In this document: positions 26,135 through 35,798 of the stretch, in pieces
Layout of the letters: every line of letters begins with the position of its first letter
Numbering within the stretch: the first letter of the stretch is position 1
Assembly (NCBI RefSeq): GCF_014297595.2
Contig: NZ_CP060414.2
Span: forward strand, 558,001-622,000
Direction of reading: 5' to 3'
Origin: Neisseria musculi
GTDB lineage: Bacteria; Pseudomonadota; Gammaproteobacteria; Burkholderiales; Neisseriaceae
DNA: 64,000 bases
Notes under the pieces: model-generated
The model's database searches: none
Told to the model about the DNA's origin: nothing
Seen by the model: only the letters and a program-made list of their open reading frames with translations
Made by a program: the position numbers and the translations under genes

Positions 26135-26467
26135 ATGAGTTATTTCCAACGCCATTTGTTTATCTGCGCCAACGCCCGTAACAACCCGTGCAAACAAAGC
26201 TGCAACGACAACGGCGAGGCCGGTGCGGCTGTTGATTTTTTAAAAAGCCATGCCAAAAAGATGAATCTGATCGGCCCGGGCAAACTGCGCATCAGCAGCA
26301 CAAGCTGTTTGGGCCGCTGCGAATCCGGCCCGGTGATGGTAATTTACCCCGAGGCCCGCTGGTACACCTATGTAGATGAAGAAGACCTGCGCGATATTCT
26401 CGAACAAGATTTGGCAGGCGGCAGGGCAGTTGCCCGCCTGCTGGTAGATGCTCCGGAAAAAACTTGA
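26135..26467 (+). CDS. Thioredoxin-like [2Fe-2S] ferredoxin domain protein
   Basis: 110 residues with the Shethna-type cysteine pattern: FICANARNNPCKQSC near the start and SCLGRCESGPVMVIYPEARWY in the second half, then DLRDILEQDL. These proteins carry a 2Fe-2S cluster on a thioredoxin fold and transfer electrons to unknown partners. It precedes an alpha/beta hydrolase gene by 53 bp on the same strand, so the two may be one unit. Confidence 0.85.
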   Translation: MSYFQRHLFICANARNNPCKQSCNDNGEAGAAVDFLKSHAKKMNLIGPGKLRISSTSCLGRCESGPVMVIYPEARWYTYVDEEDLRDILEQDLAGGRAVARLLVDAPEKT

Positions 26468-26520
26468 TGAACTCCGGACTTTTTCAGACGGCCGACATAC
26501 GATACAGAATATAGAACATT

Positions 26521-27180
26521 ATGCTCAAACCTTTGAACCAGTTATACATCCCCGGCCCTGAAGGCATACTCGAAACCATCTATCTGCCCGCACAAGGCAG
26601 CGGGAGGGGAGTGGCCGTTATCAACCACCCGAACCCGCTGCAAGGCGGCACCAACACCAACAAAGTGATACAGACCGTAGCCAAGGCCTTGAGTATGCTC
26701 GGTTTCCATTGCTACCTGCCCAATCTGCGGGGCGTAGGCAACAGCGAAGGCAGCCACGACTATGGCCGTGGTGAAGCCGATGACTGCATCGCCGTTATCG
26801 ACTATGCCCGCAGCCGCCACCCGGAAGCTGTAGAGCTTGCCATCGGCGGTTTCTCATTCGGTGGTTATGTTTCTCTGTTTGCCGCGCAACAGCGCGGGCC
26901 TGATCTTCTATTATTGGTTGCGCCTGCCGTCAATCACTATGAAAACCGCGAGCCTGCTGCTGCCGATGCTTCCAAAACCCTGCTGGTTCATGGTGAAGCC
27001 GATGAAATCGTAGGCTTGGAGAAAGCCTTCAGATGGGCTGCCCCACAAAATATTCCTGTGGTGGTGTTGCCGGAGTCTTCACACTTTTTCCACGGCAAAC
27101 TGATTGTTCTGCGCGAAACCCTGTTGCGCTTTGTTCCTGCTGTTTTAAACGGAAAAGGGGAGATTGGTACAGCCAACTGA
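26521..27180 (+). CDS. Alpha/beta hydrolase (CocE/YsgA-like)
   Basis: 219 residues. The oxyanion and nucleophile regions are NHPNPLQGGTNTNKV and IGGFSFGGYVSLFAA (Ser in the GFSFGG elbow), the acid residue is probably Asp in VHGEADEIVG, and the His is in PESSHFFHGKL. It is an esterase-like cytoplasmic protein with no substrate assigned. Confidence 0.88.
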   Translation: MLKPLNQLYIPGPEGILETIYLPAQGSGRGVAVINHPNPLQGGTNTNKVIQTVAKALSMLGFHCYLPNLRGVGNSEGSHDYGRGEADDCIAVIDYARSRHPEAVELAIGGFSFGGYVSLFAAQQRGPDLLLLVAPAVNHYENREPAAADASKTLLVHGEADEIVGLEKAFRWAAPQNIPVVVLPESSHFFHGKLIVLRETLLRFVPAVLNGKGEIGTAN

Positions 27181-27572
27181 AAATCGGTTTTGGGCCGGAA
27201 AACTGATTCCGGAGGGAAGAACCATCTAGAATGGTTATTAAATATTTGGATAAAAAATATTTTTTTTTAAAGATTCATTCCCGCCTGGGCGGCATGATGG
27301 TGGTCGGGTGTTTCAGACGGCCCGGGTGTGTTTGATAGTAAAACGGCAGAGAGCGGGAAGCGGTACAGAGAAGCAGAAGGTATCAATAGTGCGCTAAGAC
27401 GGAAATCTGTTGCATTGTTTTGTGTTGTTTTGCTATGCAAAGTGTCAAATTATAGTGAGTTTACTGTATTTGATTTGTGCGCATTGTATTGCAGTAACAA
27501 TTTCAGTAATAAAGGAAAAGGCACTCTTGTTTGAAAGGAGTGCCTGTGGAGAAATGCAGAGCCCGATCACTA
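27181..27572. other. Gene-free stretch between the hydrolase and TonB-C-like genes
   Basis: 392 bp with no supported gene. It contains a degenerate Neisseria-type repeat (attcccgcctgggcgg, about 27277), one DUS (tttcagacggcc at 27310) and, at its right end, the terminator hairpin GGCACTC/GAGTGCC (27519-27546) followed by T runs on the minus strand. Confidence 0.5.
27515..27550 (-). terminator. Rho-independent terminator of the TonB-C-like gene
   Basis: GGCACTC pairs with GAGTGCC around a loop of about 12 bases; on the minus strand TTTTCCTTT follows. It is independent of any DUS. Confidence 0.7.
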
Positions 27573-27923
27573 TTATTGGGCTAAGCCGGCGTGTTGTACC
27601 GGAGCGTTTTTGCTGAAGTTGATTTCTTTGATTACGCTGAAGTCAATCGGATCGCCGTTCATGGTAACCGGACGCAGATACTGTGCTTCAATCCAGTTGA
27701 CCGCTTCGGCATCAATACCGGCCGATCCGCTGCTGCGGATTACTCGGGCATCACTTACATTGCCTTCGGCATTGATGGTAATGCGCATGGCTAAATTTCC
27801 GCTAATCGGTGCGGCAGCATCCGAAGTTTTATGATGGAAAGTAACGCCTTGGGCGAAAGCGGCTTGAGCGCCGGCTAAAAGAGCGAATGTAGCCACGGTA
27901 GAAAGAGCACGTTGGATTTTCAT
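27573..27923 (-). CDS. Exported TonB-C-terminal-like protein
   Basis: 116 residues from ATG 27923: a signal peptide ending near AFAQG (residue 25), then a small domain with the TonB/TolA C-terminal pattern (GNLAMRITINAEGNVSDARVIRSSGSAGIDAEAVNWIEAQYLRPVTMNGDPI). There is no N-terminal membrane anchor or proline linker, so it is not a full TonB. It is probably a free periplasmic protein; partner unknown. Confidence 0.75.
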   Translation of the reverse strand: MKIQRALSTVATFALLAGAQAAFAQGVTFHHKTSDAAAPISGNLAMRITINAEGNVSDARVIRSSGSAGIDAEAVNWIEAQYLRPVTMNGDPIDFSVIKEINFSKNAPVQHAGLAQ

Positions 27924-28499
27924 AGTTTGTCCTTTTTGTAATACGTTTGGTAATGTGTTTGGCCATCTTGCAGCATAAAATATTGGATAAGCGGCCATTT
28001 TCGGGAAAAGTGTTAGAAATATAAGTTGGTATATCTTTCTCTTTTCTTGTTATGTATTTTGCATTTATCAAAAAGATAATGCAACAGAAAATGCAAGATA
28101 AATGGAAATTTTTTTAGATAATCGGTTGATTCGAAAGCGTGGTGATAGTTTGAATCCAGCAGTATAGATGGGGCTGAAATAAAGATTAAATTAATATATT
28201 TATTAAAAATTATTTAGAAAACAAATATTTATTTTGTTGATATTCGCCGGGTACAACTTTTTTGATATGAAAAACCAAATACTACCGTTTATCTGAATAA
28301 AAATCCGATTGTCTCTTATATGCAACTGAAAAGTTTGGTTTGCCGCTGCAAATAAGGATTGGGGCAGGAAAGTGTTGTAGGACGGCATTTTGTTTGTGCA
28401 TCGGCTTTTGAGGTTGTGGAAAAGGCAAAAGCAGATGGTTTGGTGTAGAATCGCCGCCTACGTTTTCAGACGGCTTGAAGCAGGATGGGGAGGGTGATG
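27924..28499. other. A+T-rich gene-free stretch upstream of dapF
   Basis: 576 bp with no supported gene on either strand. It is markedly A+T-rich around 28050-28330. One DUS half (tttcagacggctt) lies at 28463, close to dapF. Confidence 0.5.
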
Positions 28500-29348
28500 A
28501 TGAAAACACTGAGATTTACCAAAATGCACGGCTTGGGCAATGATTTTATGGTGATTGATGGTATCAGCCAGCAGTTCGAGCCGGAAAAAGCACCGTTAAC
28601 CAAATGGGCAAACCGCCACATAGGTGTAGGGTTCGACCAATTGTTGTTGGTGGAGAGGGCGCATTCTGATGCAGTAGATTTCCGTTACCGTATTTTCAAC
28701 GCCGATGGCAGCGAAGTGGAGCAATGCGGTAACGGTGCGCGTTGTTTTGCACGCTTTGTGGTAGATAAAGGATTGACAGATAAGCAGGAAATCGTGGTTG
28801 AAACTGCCCGCGGCATCATTTTGCCCCGTTTGGCCGAAAACGGTTTGGTAACTGTGAATATGGGCAAGCCGCATTTCATGCCGTCTGAAATTCCGTTTGT
28901 GCCGGCGGCGGGAGAGGCTGCCGATGCATTGGTCCATATGATTTTAGTGGGGTTGGAGTCGGTTCCCGTCAGTTGCGTCAGTATGGGAAATCCGCATGCC
29001 GTGATTGTGGTGGACAGTGTAAAAACCGCACCGGTTGAGCAATGGGGTGAGGCAATTGAACCGCATGAGCAATTTCCAGAGCGGGTGAATGTGGGCTTTA
29101 TGGAAGTGGTTGACAGCAGCCATATCCGTTTGCGCGTATATGAACGCGGTGCGGGAGAGACGCAGGCTTGCGGAACCGGCGCGTGTGCTGCGGTGGTAGC
29201 GGGGGTTCGGCTCGGTTTATTGGAAGAGGACAGGCAGGTGCGCGTGAGCCTGCCGGGCGGTGATTTATATATTTCTTGGCACAACGGCAGCGATGTGATG
29301 ATGACCGGGCCGGCGGAAACTGTATTTGAAGGTGAGTTGCAATACTAA
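28500..29348 (+). CDS. dapF: Diaminopimelate epimerase
   Basis: 282 residues from ATG 28500, with GGGAGGG just upstream. Both active-site cysteines are present: [13 protein letters not shown] and [15 protein letters not shown]. It begins [17 protein letters not shown] as usual. It converts LL- to meso-diaminopimelate for lysine and murein synthesis. Its stop overlaps the next start (TAATG). Confidence 0.96.
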   Translation: MKTLRFTKMHGLGNDFMVIDGISQQFEPEKAPLTKWANRHIGVGFDQLLLVERAHSDAVDFRYRIFNADGSEVEQCGNGARCFARFVVDKGLTDKQEIVVETARGIILPRLAENGLVTVNMGKPHFMPSEIPFVPAAGEAADALVHMILVGLESVPVSCVSMGNPHAVIVVDSVKTAPVEQWGEAIEPHEQFPERVNVGFMEVVDSSHIRLRVYERGAGETQACGTGACAAVVAGVRLGLLEEDRQVRVSLPGGDLYISWHNGSDVMMTGPAETVFEGELQY

Positions 29349-30019
29349 TGAATAAAGACAATATTTTGAATAAAGACAATATTTTGGCGTTTTTAAGGGA
29401 ACATCCGGATTTTTTGGCGGAGCATGCCGATGAATTGGGGGTGCGCCTGCGTGATGAGAAAGTCCGCTCGTTTGCCCAGGCGCAGGTGGCGGCTTCAAAG
29501 CTGAAAGTCGAAAAGATGGCTGCCCAGCTGAAAACCATGTTGGCCGATTCTGAGGCAAACCGCACAATTATGCTGCGCCAGTTGTCGCTGGATGTGCAAT
29601 TACTGGGTGCCAATACGGCAGGCAGGCTAATCCAAGTTTTATACCGTTCGTTGCGGGAGGATTTCGGCCTACAGCAGTTTGTGTTGAAAATTGCTGTTGC
29701 GCCGAAAAATAAGGCGCGTATCCCTGATGAGGCAGACGTATCCGGCAATGCTAAAGCAAGTGCAGAAATCGTTGCGCTGAAAAAACCGTTGTTAGGCAGC
29801 AAAATCAATAAAGAAATGCAAATGCTTCTCCCGCAGGGCGGTGTGGTCGCAGAAAGTTTTCTGCAACTGCCTATCCCGATAGGTGGTGGAACGGGCGCGG
29901 TGCTGCTGGCAGCCGATGCAGCCCCTAACCGATTTGCCGAAGGCTTGGCAACGGAATCTGTCGAATATATGGCGGCAGCCGTGGGAGCGGCTTTGTCGCG
30001 GATTATGGGTTATCGTTAA
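29348..30019 (+). CDS. DUF484 (GAF-like) family protein
   Basis: 223 residues: FLREHPDFLAEHADELGVRL is the DUF484 start motif, then a coiled coil (about 45-90) and a GAF-like C-terminal domain. An 18-bp direct duplication gives the N-terminus NKDNIL twice. In many proteobacteria DUF484 follows dapF and precedes xerC; here xerC is absent and a membrane-protein gene follows directly. Confidence 0.88.
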   Translation: MNKDNILNKDNILAFLREHPDFLAEHADELGVRLRDEKVRSFAQAQVAASKLKVEKMAAQLKTMLADSEANRTIMLRQLSLDVQLLGANTAGRLIQVLYRSLREDFGLQQFVLKIAVAPKNKARIPDEADVSGNAKASAEIVALKKPLLGSKINKEMQMLLPQGGVVAESFLQLPIPIGGGTGAVLLAADAAPNRFAEGLATESVEYMAAAVGAALSRIMGYR

Positions 30020-30622
30020 ATGGCCGGTTGGGATGTATGGATTTCGGTTGTTTATATTGCCGTGTTTTTCACCGCTGCTTTTAAAGCGGGAGAGTTTCAA
30101 TGGCTGTGGGGAAGCGTGCTGCTCTGGTTTGGGTTCGGCCTTGCCGGCGCACGCCTTCTGCCTGGAATATGGGGTATCATCCACTTGGCTCCGCTTTATC
30201 CTCCCCATCTCTATATCATACCGGCCAGCCTGTTTTTCTTTGCAAACCATTGGAAAAAAGTGCCTGAAAAGAAGATGTGGCAGGCCGAAAATGCCAACGG
30301 TTTTATCAGCTTGTTTGCAGTAAGCGGTATGCTGATGGGCATCGTGTCTGCTGTGTTGGCGTTAGTGGTGCTCAGCCGCTTTCCGGCGGGCATAACCCCT
30401 TATGTTTTGCCTGTGCTGCTGCAGCTTTATGCTTTCGAACCGGCGTATTGGTTCGGAATGCAGGCTGTGATCATGGTGGTTTTTTATCTGCACCGCAAAG
30501 TTATTGCGGGCGAGGCGGCAAACCGTTTCAGCCGCCTCCAGCTGCAACTGGGTTTTCTGTTGGCCTTATTGTTTCAGACGGCCTGCACAGTTGTATTGCT
30601 GTCAGATATACGTTACGGTTGA
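30020..30622 (+). CDS. Multi-pass membrane protein of unknown function
   Basis: 200 residues with about five or six hydrophobic segments (VWISVVYIAVFFTAAF; WLWGSVLLWFGFGLAGARLL; LYIIPASLFFF; LFAVSGMLMGIVSAVLALVV; YVLPVLLQLYAF; LGFLLALLFQTACTVVLL). ATG 30020 follows the DUF484 stop directly, so the two are coupled. No family recognised. Confidence 0.75.
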   Translation: MAGWDVWISVVYIAVFFTAAFKAGEFQWLWGSVLLWFGFGLAGARLLPGIWGIIHLAPLYPPHLYIIPASLFFFANHWKKVPEKKMWQAENANGFISLFAVSGMLMGIVSAVLALVVLSRFPAGITPYVLPVLLQLYAFEPAYWFGMQAVIMVVFYLHRKVIAGEAANRFSRLQLQLGFLLALLFQTACTVVLLSDIRYG

Positions 30623-30746
30623 TTGCGCATGATGCGGCTTACAACCAAAAGTTATAAATTAAGAAAAATACGGTATTGGTTTTTCAGACGGCCTGAATTT
30701 AACATGCCGGTTGTAAATATGTCCCCAATTTATCAGGAGCAGAAGA

Positions 30747-31679
30747 ATGAACATTGCACACAGCATTACCGATTTGATCGGCAATACCCCGCTGGTTGAA
30801 CTGAACCGTCTGACCGAAGGTTTGCCGGGCCGCGTTGTTGCCAAGCTTGAGTTTTTCAATCCCGGCAGCAGCGTGAAAGACCGCATTGCCGCCTCAATGA
30901 TTGATGCTGCCGAAAAAGCCGGCAAAATCAATAAAGACACGGTTATCGTAGAGGCCACCAGCGGCAACACCGGTATCGGTTTGGCGATGGTATGTGCCGC
31001 CCGGGGCTACAAACTGGCGATTACCATGCCCGAGAGCATGAGTAAAGAGCGCCGCATGCTGCTGCGCGCATTCGGTGCCGAGCTGATTCTAACGCCTGCA
31101 GCAGAGGGCATGGGGGGCGCGATTGCCAAGGCCCAATCTTTGGTTGATGACAACCCCGGCACGTATTTTATGCCGCGCCAATTCGATAATGAAGCCAATC
31201 CGCAAATCCACCGCGAAACCACCGCCGAAGAAATCTGGCGCGATACCGAAGGCAAGGTAGATATTTTCGTGTCGGGAGTGGGTACGGGCGGTACGGTTAC
31301 CGGCGTGGGGGAAGTATTGAAAGCCCGCAAACCCGAAGTGGAAATCATAGCAGTAGAGCCCGAGGCTTCCCCGGTGTTGAGCGGAGGTGAAAAAGGCCCG
31401 CACCCGATACAGGGCATCGGAGCAGGTTTTGTTCCCAGTATTTTAAACACCGGAATCTACGACAGTATTATCAAAGCATCTAACGAAGCTGCATTCGCCA
31501 CAGCCCGTGCCATGGCTGAAAAAGAAGGTATTTTGGTGGGTATTTCTTCAGGAGCTGCCGTAGCGGCTGCATTGGATTTGGCCAAAAAGCCTGAGAACAA
31601 AGACAAACTGATTGTGGTGTTGGTTCCCTCTTACGGCGAGCGTTATTTGTCCACCCCGCTGTTTGCCGATTTGGTTTGA
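30747..31679 (+). CDS. cysK: Cysteine synthase A
   Basis: 310 residues. The pyridoxal phosphate lysine is in [14 protein letters not shown], the substrate loop is [11 protein letters not shown], and the phosphate loop is [11 protein letters not shown]. The end is the CysK-type [20 protein letters not shown]. It makes cysteine from O-acetylserine and sulfide. A terminator (AGGCCGT/ACGGCCT then TTTT, 31708-31727) follows. Confidence 0.95.
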   Translation: MNIAHSITDLIGNTPLVELNRLTEGLPGRVVAKLEFFNPGSSVKDRIAASMIDAAEKAGKINKDTVIVEATSGNTGIGLAMVCAARGYKLAITMPESMSKERRMLLRAFGAELILTPAAEGMGGAIAKAQSLVDDNPGTYFMPRQFDNEANPQIHRETTAEEIWRDTEGKVDIFVSGVGTGGTVTGVGEVLKARKPEVEIIAVEPEASPVLSGGEKGPHPIQGIGAGFVPSILNTGIYDSIIKASNEAAFATARAMAEKEGILVGISSGAAVAAALDLAKKPENKDKLIVVLVPSYGERYLSTPLFADLV

Positions 31680-31707
31680 AAACCACAGTAAAAGCCATTT
31701 ACATTAA

Positions 31708-31729
31708 AGGCCGTTCAGACGGCCTTTTG
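31708..31729 (+). terminator. Terminator after cysK
   Basis: AAGGCCGT and ACGGCCTT pair with the loop TCAG, followed by TTTT. The usual DUS is shortened, so uptake function is probably lost while the hairpin is kept. Confidence 0.75.
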
Positions 31730-31938
31730 TCATTTACCGCCCCTCAATAAAAGTGCGTAAGAAACCGTGGGGAGGCATCATGCATAGGGCAAGCAAAAGA
31801 GGATGATAAAATTGTGATGGCGCATTAACACCGCAGCAGAGTAAGTAAATGCATTATGCAACCGATAAACAGGGGCAGTAAAAGCTGTTTGCTATTTTTT
31901 ATCTAGATTATTTTTAGAATCTGATGACAATGTACCGC

Positions 31939-32007
31939 ATGAAAAAGCATATTCTCCTCCTATTCGTATTGGCTGTATTGGCAGGCTGCAAACTTTGTTG
32001 TTGGTAG
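31939..32007 (+). CDS. 22-residue lipopeptide, truncated duplicate of the next lipoprotein
   Basis: The frame starts MKKHILLLFVLAVLAGC with a lipobox LAGC, then stops after five more residues (KLCCW). The upstream 50 bases and leader match the lipoprotein at 32141 nearly base for base (offset 202), so it arose by partial duplication. It could be a dead remnant or a working small lipoprotein of the entericidin type. No clear ribosome site in either copy. Confidence 0.5.
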   Translation: MKKHILLLFVLAVLAGCKLCCW

Positions 32008-32140
32008 AAAACGTGCATTAAAGGTTGTTCAGACGGCTTTTTACAGTTTTGCCGGTGATGCCGGATCATGGCAGGAAAAATAATGACCGTTTGTCATTCT
32101 TTAATTGGATTATCTTCCAAATCTGATTATAATGTGCCGC

Positions 32141-32641
32141 ATGAAAAAGCATATCCCCCTCCTATTCGTATTGGCTGCATTGGCAGGTTGTGAAACCATT
32201 TATCTTCCTTCTTTCAAAGAAATACCGGTTAATCCCACCAATGTTAAAAAAGAGCCCCCGAAAAAGCAAACGGCAAAACTGCCGTACCGTTTGGCTGAAA
32301 GCCATTGGACGGATGTATCGAAAATCCGTGATGAAGCCACGCGGCTGAGTTATCAGGTCAGCCAGGGTAAGATTACCAAAGTGCAGGCAGCACAATATCT
32401 CAACCGTTTCCGCACCCAACAGGTTGGCAGAAATTCTGTGGACGACAGTATGTATGAGGTTTACCTGCGCTCGGCAGTAGATAGCCAGCGAGGTGCCATC
32501 AGCAGCCAGCAATCCAAACTGTATGTGCAAAATGCTTTAAGAGGTTGGCAGCAACGCTGGCCTAATATGAGTAATAAGCCTGCCAATCCCGCATTTACCA
32601 ACTTTCTGATGGAAGTAATGGATATGCGCCCGTTGGAATAA
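32141..32641 (+). CDS. Small lipoprotein of unknown function
   Basis: 166 residues. The leader MKKHIPLLFVLAALAGC ends in a lipobox. The mature part has a Pro/Lys linker and a helical domain (WTDVSKIRDEATRLSYQVSQGKITKVQAAQYLNRFR...DDSMYEVYLRSAVDSQRGAISSQQ). ATG 32141 is preferred over earlier TTG codons. A DUS terminator follows (32646-32677). Confidence 0.8.
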   Translation: MKKHIPLLFVLAALAGCETIYLPSFKEIPVNPTNVKKEPPKKQTAKLPYRLAESHWTDVSKIRDEATRLSYQVSQGKITKVQAAQYLNRFRTQQVGRNSVDDSMYEVYLRSAVDSQRGAISSQQSKLYVQNALRGWQQRWPNMSNKPANPAFTNFLMEVMDMRPLE

Positions 32642-32645
32642 CGAT

Positions 32646-32677
32646 AAAAGCCGTCTGAAAATTTTTCAGACGGCTTT
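32646..32677. terminator. Convergent DUS terminator
   Basis: AAAAGCCGTCTGAA and TTCAGACGGCTTTT pair, giving U tracts on both sides, between the lipoprotein and DUF1232 genes. Confidence 0.8.
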
Positions 32678-32698
32678 TGGTTCTGCAAAGCCGCTATA

Positions 32699-33064
32699 TT
32701 AGCGGGAAAACAGTTTGTCGGTTGCCAGGCGGGCTTTTTCGCGGATTTCATCGGAAATGTGGCTTTTTATTTGCGCATACACTAAGGTAATGACCGCGAT
32801 GTCATCGCTAAATCCCAAAGGGCCGAGCAGGTCGGGAATGCTGTCTATCGGGCTGAAAAAATACACCAATGCGCCAAGAATAATCATTTTTGTACGTTTG
32901 GGTGTGGCAGGGCTTTTAAACAGAAAATAAAGGGTGTAAAGCTGTTTCACCACCGGTGCGCCCAGCCGGCCTGCAAAGCGTGCCAATTTTCTCAGAAAAC
33001 CCGGTTCATCTAATTTTTTGCGGCGGAACTTTGGAATAAATTCTTCGGGAGATGGGTGGTTCAT
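32699..33064 (-). CDS. DUF1232 (YkvA-like) membrane protein
   Basis: 121 residues. The family core KMIILGALVYFFSPIDSIPDLLGPLGFSDDIAVITLVYAQIK spans residues about 65-105 and forms a membrane hairpin with conserved Pro-Asp residues. Members have been tied to envelope or stress traits without a defined activity. Confidence 0.88.
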   Translation of the reverse strand: MNHPSPEEFIPKFRRKKLDEPGFLRKLARFAGRLGAPVVKQLYTLYFLFKSPATPKRTKMIILGALVYFFSPIDSIPDLLGPLGFSDDIAVITLVYAQIKSHISDEIREKARLATDKLFSR

Positions 33065-33493
33065 GTGTAGAATCCTTTATGTGGCAAAGGTTTGTTGGAG
33101 TGATTTGCTGTTCTGAACACGGTACTAAATGGTGGAATTTGTGTTGATTGCAAGAGTTGGAGCCGAGACGGTATATGTAAAATATTGAAACCGGTTGTTT
33201 AATGTATGGCAAAACAACACAAAACGGTAGGATATTGCCCAGCCTCGGCCGGGAAAAGAATCGGTTTAACAAGCTGTTGAAACATAAAAGAATCATGTTC
33301 TTTGCTGTGACCAACCAGCTAAAAGTTGCTGCAATGCGTAGCCGGTACAATACGGGGCTTGCCATAACGCAAGCAAGCAGATAACTTTCTCACACACTTT
33401 GCATATAAAGCATGTTTACTGATCTGTATGTGAAGCGAAGGCCGTCTGAAATATTTCAGACGGCCTTTCTGCCTTTTATCAGTGCTTGAAGTA
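33065..33493. other. Gene-free stretch between DUF1232 and mdh
   Basis: 429 bp, A+T-rich, no supported gene on either strand. It ends with the DUS hairpin at 33437-33470 that terminates mdh. Confidence 0.5.
33437..33470. terminator. DUS terminator after mdh
   Basis: AAGGCCGTCTGAA and TTCAGACGGCCTT pair around a five-base loop. Confidence 0.75.
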
Positions 33494-34474
33494 TCAAGGC
33501 AATAAATGAGCCACACCGGCTTTTTCTTCCTCCAACTCTTTCAGAGTAATGCCGATGCGTTCGCGGCTGAATTCGTCAATCTCCAAACCTTCAACCAGTT
33601 TGTATTCGCCGTTTTCGCAGGTTACGGGGAAGCCGAACACGGTGCCTTCGGGGATGCCGTAAGAGCCGTCTGAAGGAATGCCCATGGTTACCCATTTGCC
33701 GTTGGTGCCCAATACCCAATCGCGGATGTGGTCGATGGCGGCATTGGCGGCAGAGGCAGCGGAAGAGAGGCCGCGTGCTTCAATGATGGCTGCGCCGCGC
33801 TTGCCTACGGTAGGCAGGAAAACATCGGCATTCCATGTTTGATCGTTAATCATGTCTTTAACGCTCTCGCCATTGATGGTGGCAAAGCGGTAATCGGCAT
33901 ACATAGTGGGAGAGTGGTTGCCCCATACGCACAATTTTTCAATGTCTGAAACCGGTTTGCCGGTTTTTTCGGCGATTTGGCTCAAGGCGCGGTTGTGGTC
34001 GAGTCTCAGCATGGCGGTAAAGTTTTTAGCGGGAAGGTCGGGCGCGGATTTCATGGCGATATAGGCGTTTGTGTTGGCCGGATTGCCTACAACCAAAACT
34101 TTAACGTTTCGGTCTGCCACTTTATTCAAGGCCGCACCTTGTTTGGTAAAGATTTCTGCATTGGCCAGCAGCAAATCGGCGCGCTCCATGCCTTTGCTGC
34201 GGGGGCGGGAGCCGACCAAAACCGCAATTTGCGCATCTTTGAACGCAATTTCAGGGTCATCGGTGGTGAACATATCGGCCAGGAGCGGGAATGCGCAATC
34301 TTGCAGCTCCATCATCACGCCTTTTACGGCATTTTGCGCCTGCGGCAAATCCAACAATTGCAAAATAACGGGTTGGTCTTTTCCCAGCATTTCGCCGCTG
34401 GCGATGCGGAACAATAAAGCATAGCCGATTTGACCGGCGGCACCGGTTACAGCAACACGGACGGGTGATTTCAT
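33494..34474 (-). CDS. mdh: NAD-dependent malate dehydrogenase
   Basis: 326 residues of the Burkholderia/eukaryotic cytosolic type. The NAD loop is [19 protein letters not shown], the mobile substrate loop is [17 protein letters not shown], and the catalytic region [11 protein letters not shown] and [13 protein letters not shown] carries the active-site His. It interconverts malate and oxaloacetate. It is divergent from the sdh operon and completes the TCA block; the meningococcus relies on the membrane enzyme Mqo instead. Confidence 0.96.
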   Translation of the reverse strand: MKSPVRVAVTGAAGQIGYALLFRIASGEMLGKDQPVILQLLDLPQAQNAVKGVMMELQDCAFPLLADMFTTDDPEIAFKDAQIAVLVGSRPRSKGMERADLLLANAEIFTKQGAALNKVADRNVKVLVVGNPANTNAYIAMKSAPDLPAKNFTAMLRLDHNRALSQIAEKTGKPVSDIEKLCVWGNHSPTMYADYRFATINGESVKDMINDQTWNADVFLPTVGKRGAAIIEARGLSSAASAANAAIDHIRDWVLGTNGKWVTMGIPSDGSYGIPEGTVFGFPVTCENGEYKLVEGLEIDEFSRERIGITLKELEEEKAGVAHLLP

Positions 34475-35079
34475 ACCAAAACTCTCCTGAATGATTTGTG
34501 AGTGTTAAAACAGCGTTTGGCGTTTGATTTTCAGACGGCCCAAACTGAAGGCCGTCTGAAAAGATTAAAAGTCTAACGCAAAAACACAGATTGGCGGACA
34601 TGCCGGAAAATATCTTCTATGATTCATGATTAAAAGCAAATACAAGTATATAAATAGTATATTAATTGCTTTCGGCCACGAGGGTATGGCATTCCGTTGT
34701 CTGATTCAGCCGGTATCATACCAAAATTATCTAACGGGGCAATAGGATTTTGTAATTGCGTGAAACTATTTTGTTATCAGGTGGATGGGGTACTGCTTCA
34801 TACCGGGTTGTCAGGGTTTGGGGAAAATGAAGCAATGTTTGAATGCAGGAAAAACAAGAAAGAAATAAAATTTTGCTGGCCAATGTTGCTGTAAAACAGT
34901 TATTTGTTAAGCGGGCTGTTAAATTTGATTAAAAAACTGCCTTGCAGGGCTAGCCAACGTTGGGCAAACCATGTAAATTACGCCATGACGTAGTTTCATG
35001 TAGCCGACTTCAGTGGATAAAGCTGGCGGCTTGTTTCAGGTTTTGAGTTTTTGAGAAATTCTGTGAAAAGGATATTGAA
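34475..35079 (+). other. Divergent mdh/sdh regulatory region
   Basis: 605 bp without a supported gene. A DUS pair sits near the mdh side (34530-34563). Toward sdhC there are several short inverted repeats (AACAG/CTGTT about 34897-34921; AGCCG/CGGCT 35002-35033) that may fold in a long sdh leader. In the meningococcus sdh is controlled by an iron-responsive sRNA; I cannot see a pairing site here with confidence. Confidence 0.5.
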
Positions 35080-35457
35080 ATGCAGACGAAACAGCGCCCT
35101 GTATTCCTAGAAATCCCTAATATCAGGTTGCCGATACCCGGGATTGTTTCCATTCTGCACCGCATCAGCGGGGTCATTCTGTTTGTGAGCCTGCCTGTGT
35201 TGTTGTGTTTGTTGGCCGGCACGCTGAGTCGTGAAACCTCATTTGAAACTTACCGCTCCGTGGTGTCCAATCCTTTGGTCAAGCTGATTTTGGTCGGCTT
35301 GTTGTGGGCATATCTGCACCACTCTTTGGCCGGAATACGTTTCTTGTTGCTGGATGCACACAAAGGCTTGGAGCTTCAAACTGCCCGTTTGACTGCAAAA
35401 ACAGCATTCGTAGCAGCTTTGGTATTGACTGTGTTGATAGGAGTATGGTTATGGTAG
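35080..35457 (+). CDS. sdhC: Succinate dehydrogenase cytochrome b556 subunit
   Basis: 125 residues with three transmembrane helices and the SdhC signature RPVFLEIPNIRLPIPGIVSILHRISGV, including the quinone-site Ser/Arg region; HHSLAGIRFLLLD carries the haem-ligand His. First gene of sdhCDAB. AAAGGA precedes the start. Confidence 0.93.
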   Translation: MQTKQRPVFLEIPNIRLPIPGIVSILHRISGVILFVSLPVLLCLLAGTLSRETSFETYRSVVSNPLVKLILVGLLWAYLHHSLAGIRFLLLDAHKGLELQTARLTAKTAFVAALVLTVLIGVWLW

Positions 35458-35798
35458 AGCGCAAACTGGCGGGTGCCCATTACGGCCTGCGTGATTGGGC
35501 AATGCAGCGTGCTACGGCTGTTATCATGCTGATTTATACCGTTGCATTGATTATTTTCTTGCTGATGCTGCCCGATGGTTATGAATCGTGGCAGACATTT
35601 TTTGCACAAACATGGGTGAAGGTGTTTACCCAAGTTACTTTTGTTGCGCTGTTTCTGCATGCTTGGGTAGGTATCCGCGATTTGTGGATGGACTACATCA
35701 AGCCATTCGGCCTGCGGCTGTTCTTACAGGTTGCTACTGTCGTATGGTTGGCCGGCTGTTTGGTTTATTCGGTTAAGGTAATTTGGGGTATCGTATGA
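35451..35798 (+). CDS. sdhD: Succinate dehydrogenase membrane anchor subunit
   Basis: 115 residues with three transmembrane helices. It begins [25 protein letters not shown] and has [15 protein letters not shown] with the haem-ligand His and the quinone-site Tyr. ATG 35451 is seven bases after AGGAG and overlaps the sdhC stop; its own stop overlaps sdhA (ATGA). Confidence 0.93.
   Translation: MVERKLAGAHYGLRDWAMQRATAVIMLIYTVALIIFLLMLPDGYESWQTFFAQTWVKVFTQVTFVALFLHAWVGIRDLWMDYIKPFGLRLFLQVATVVWLAGCLVYSVKVIWGIV

Noticed and set aside
27328..27534. 68-residue frame between the hydrolase and TonB-C-like genes
   Set aside because: No ribosome site and no protein-like pattern; it runs into the terminator of the opposite gene.
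34697..34894. Possible 65-residue gene between mdh and sdhC
   Set aside because: No ribosome site, odd composition and no recognisable family; treated as part of the control region.
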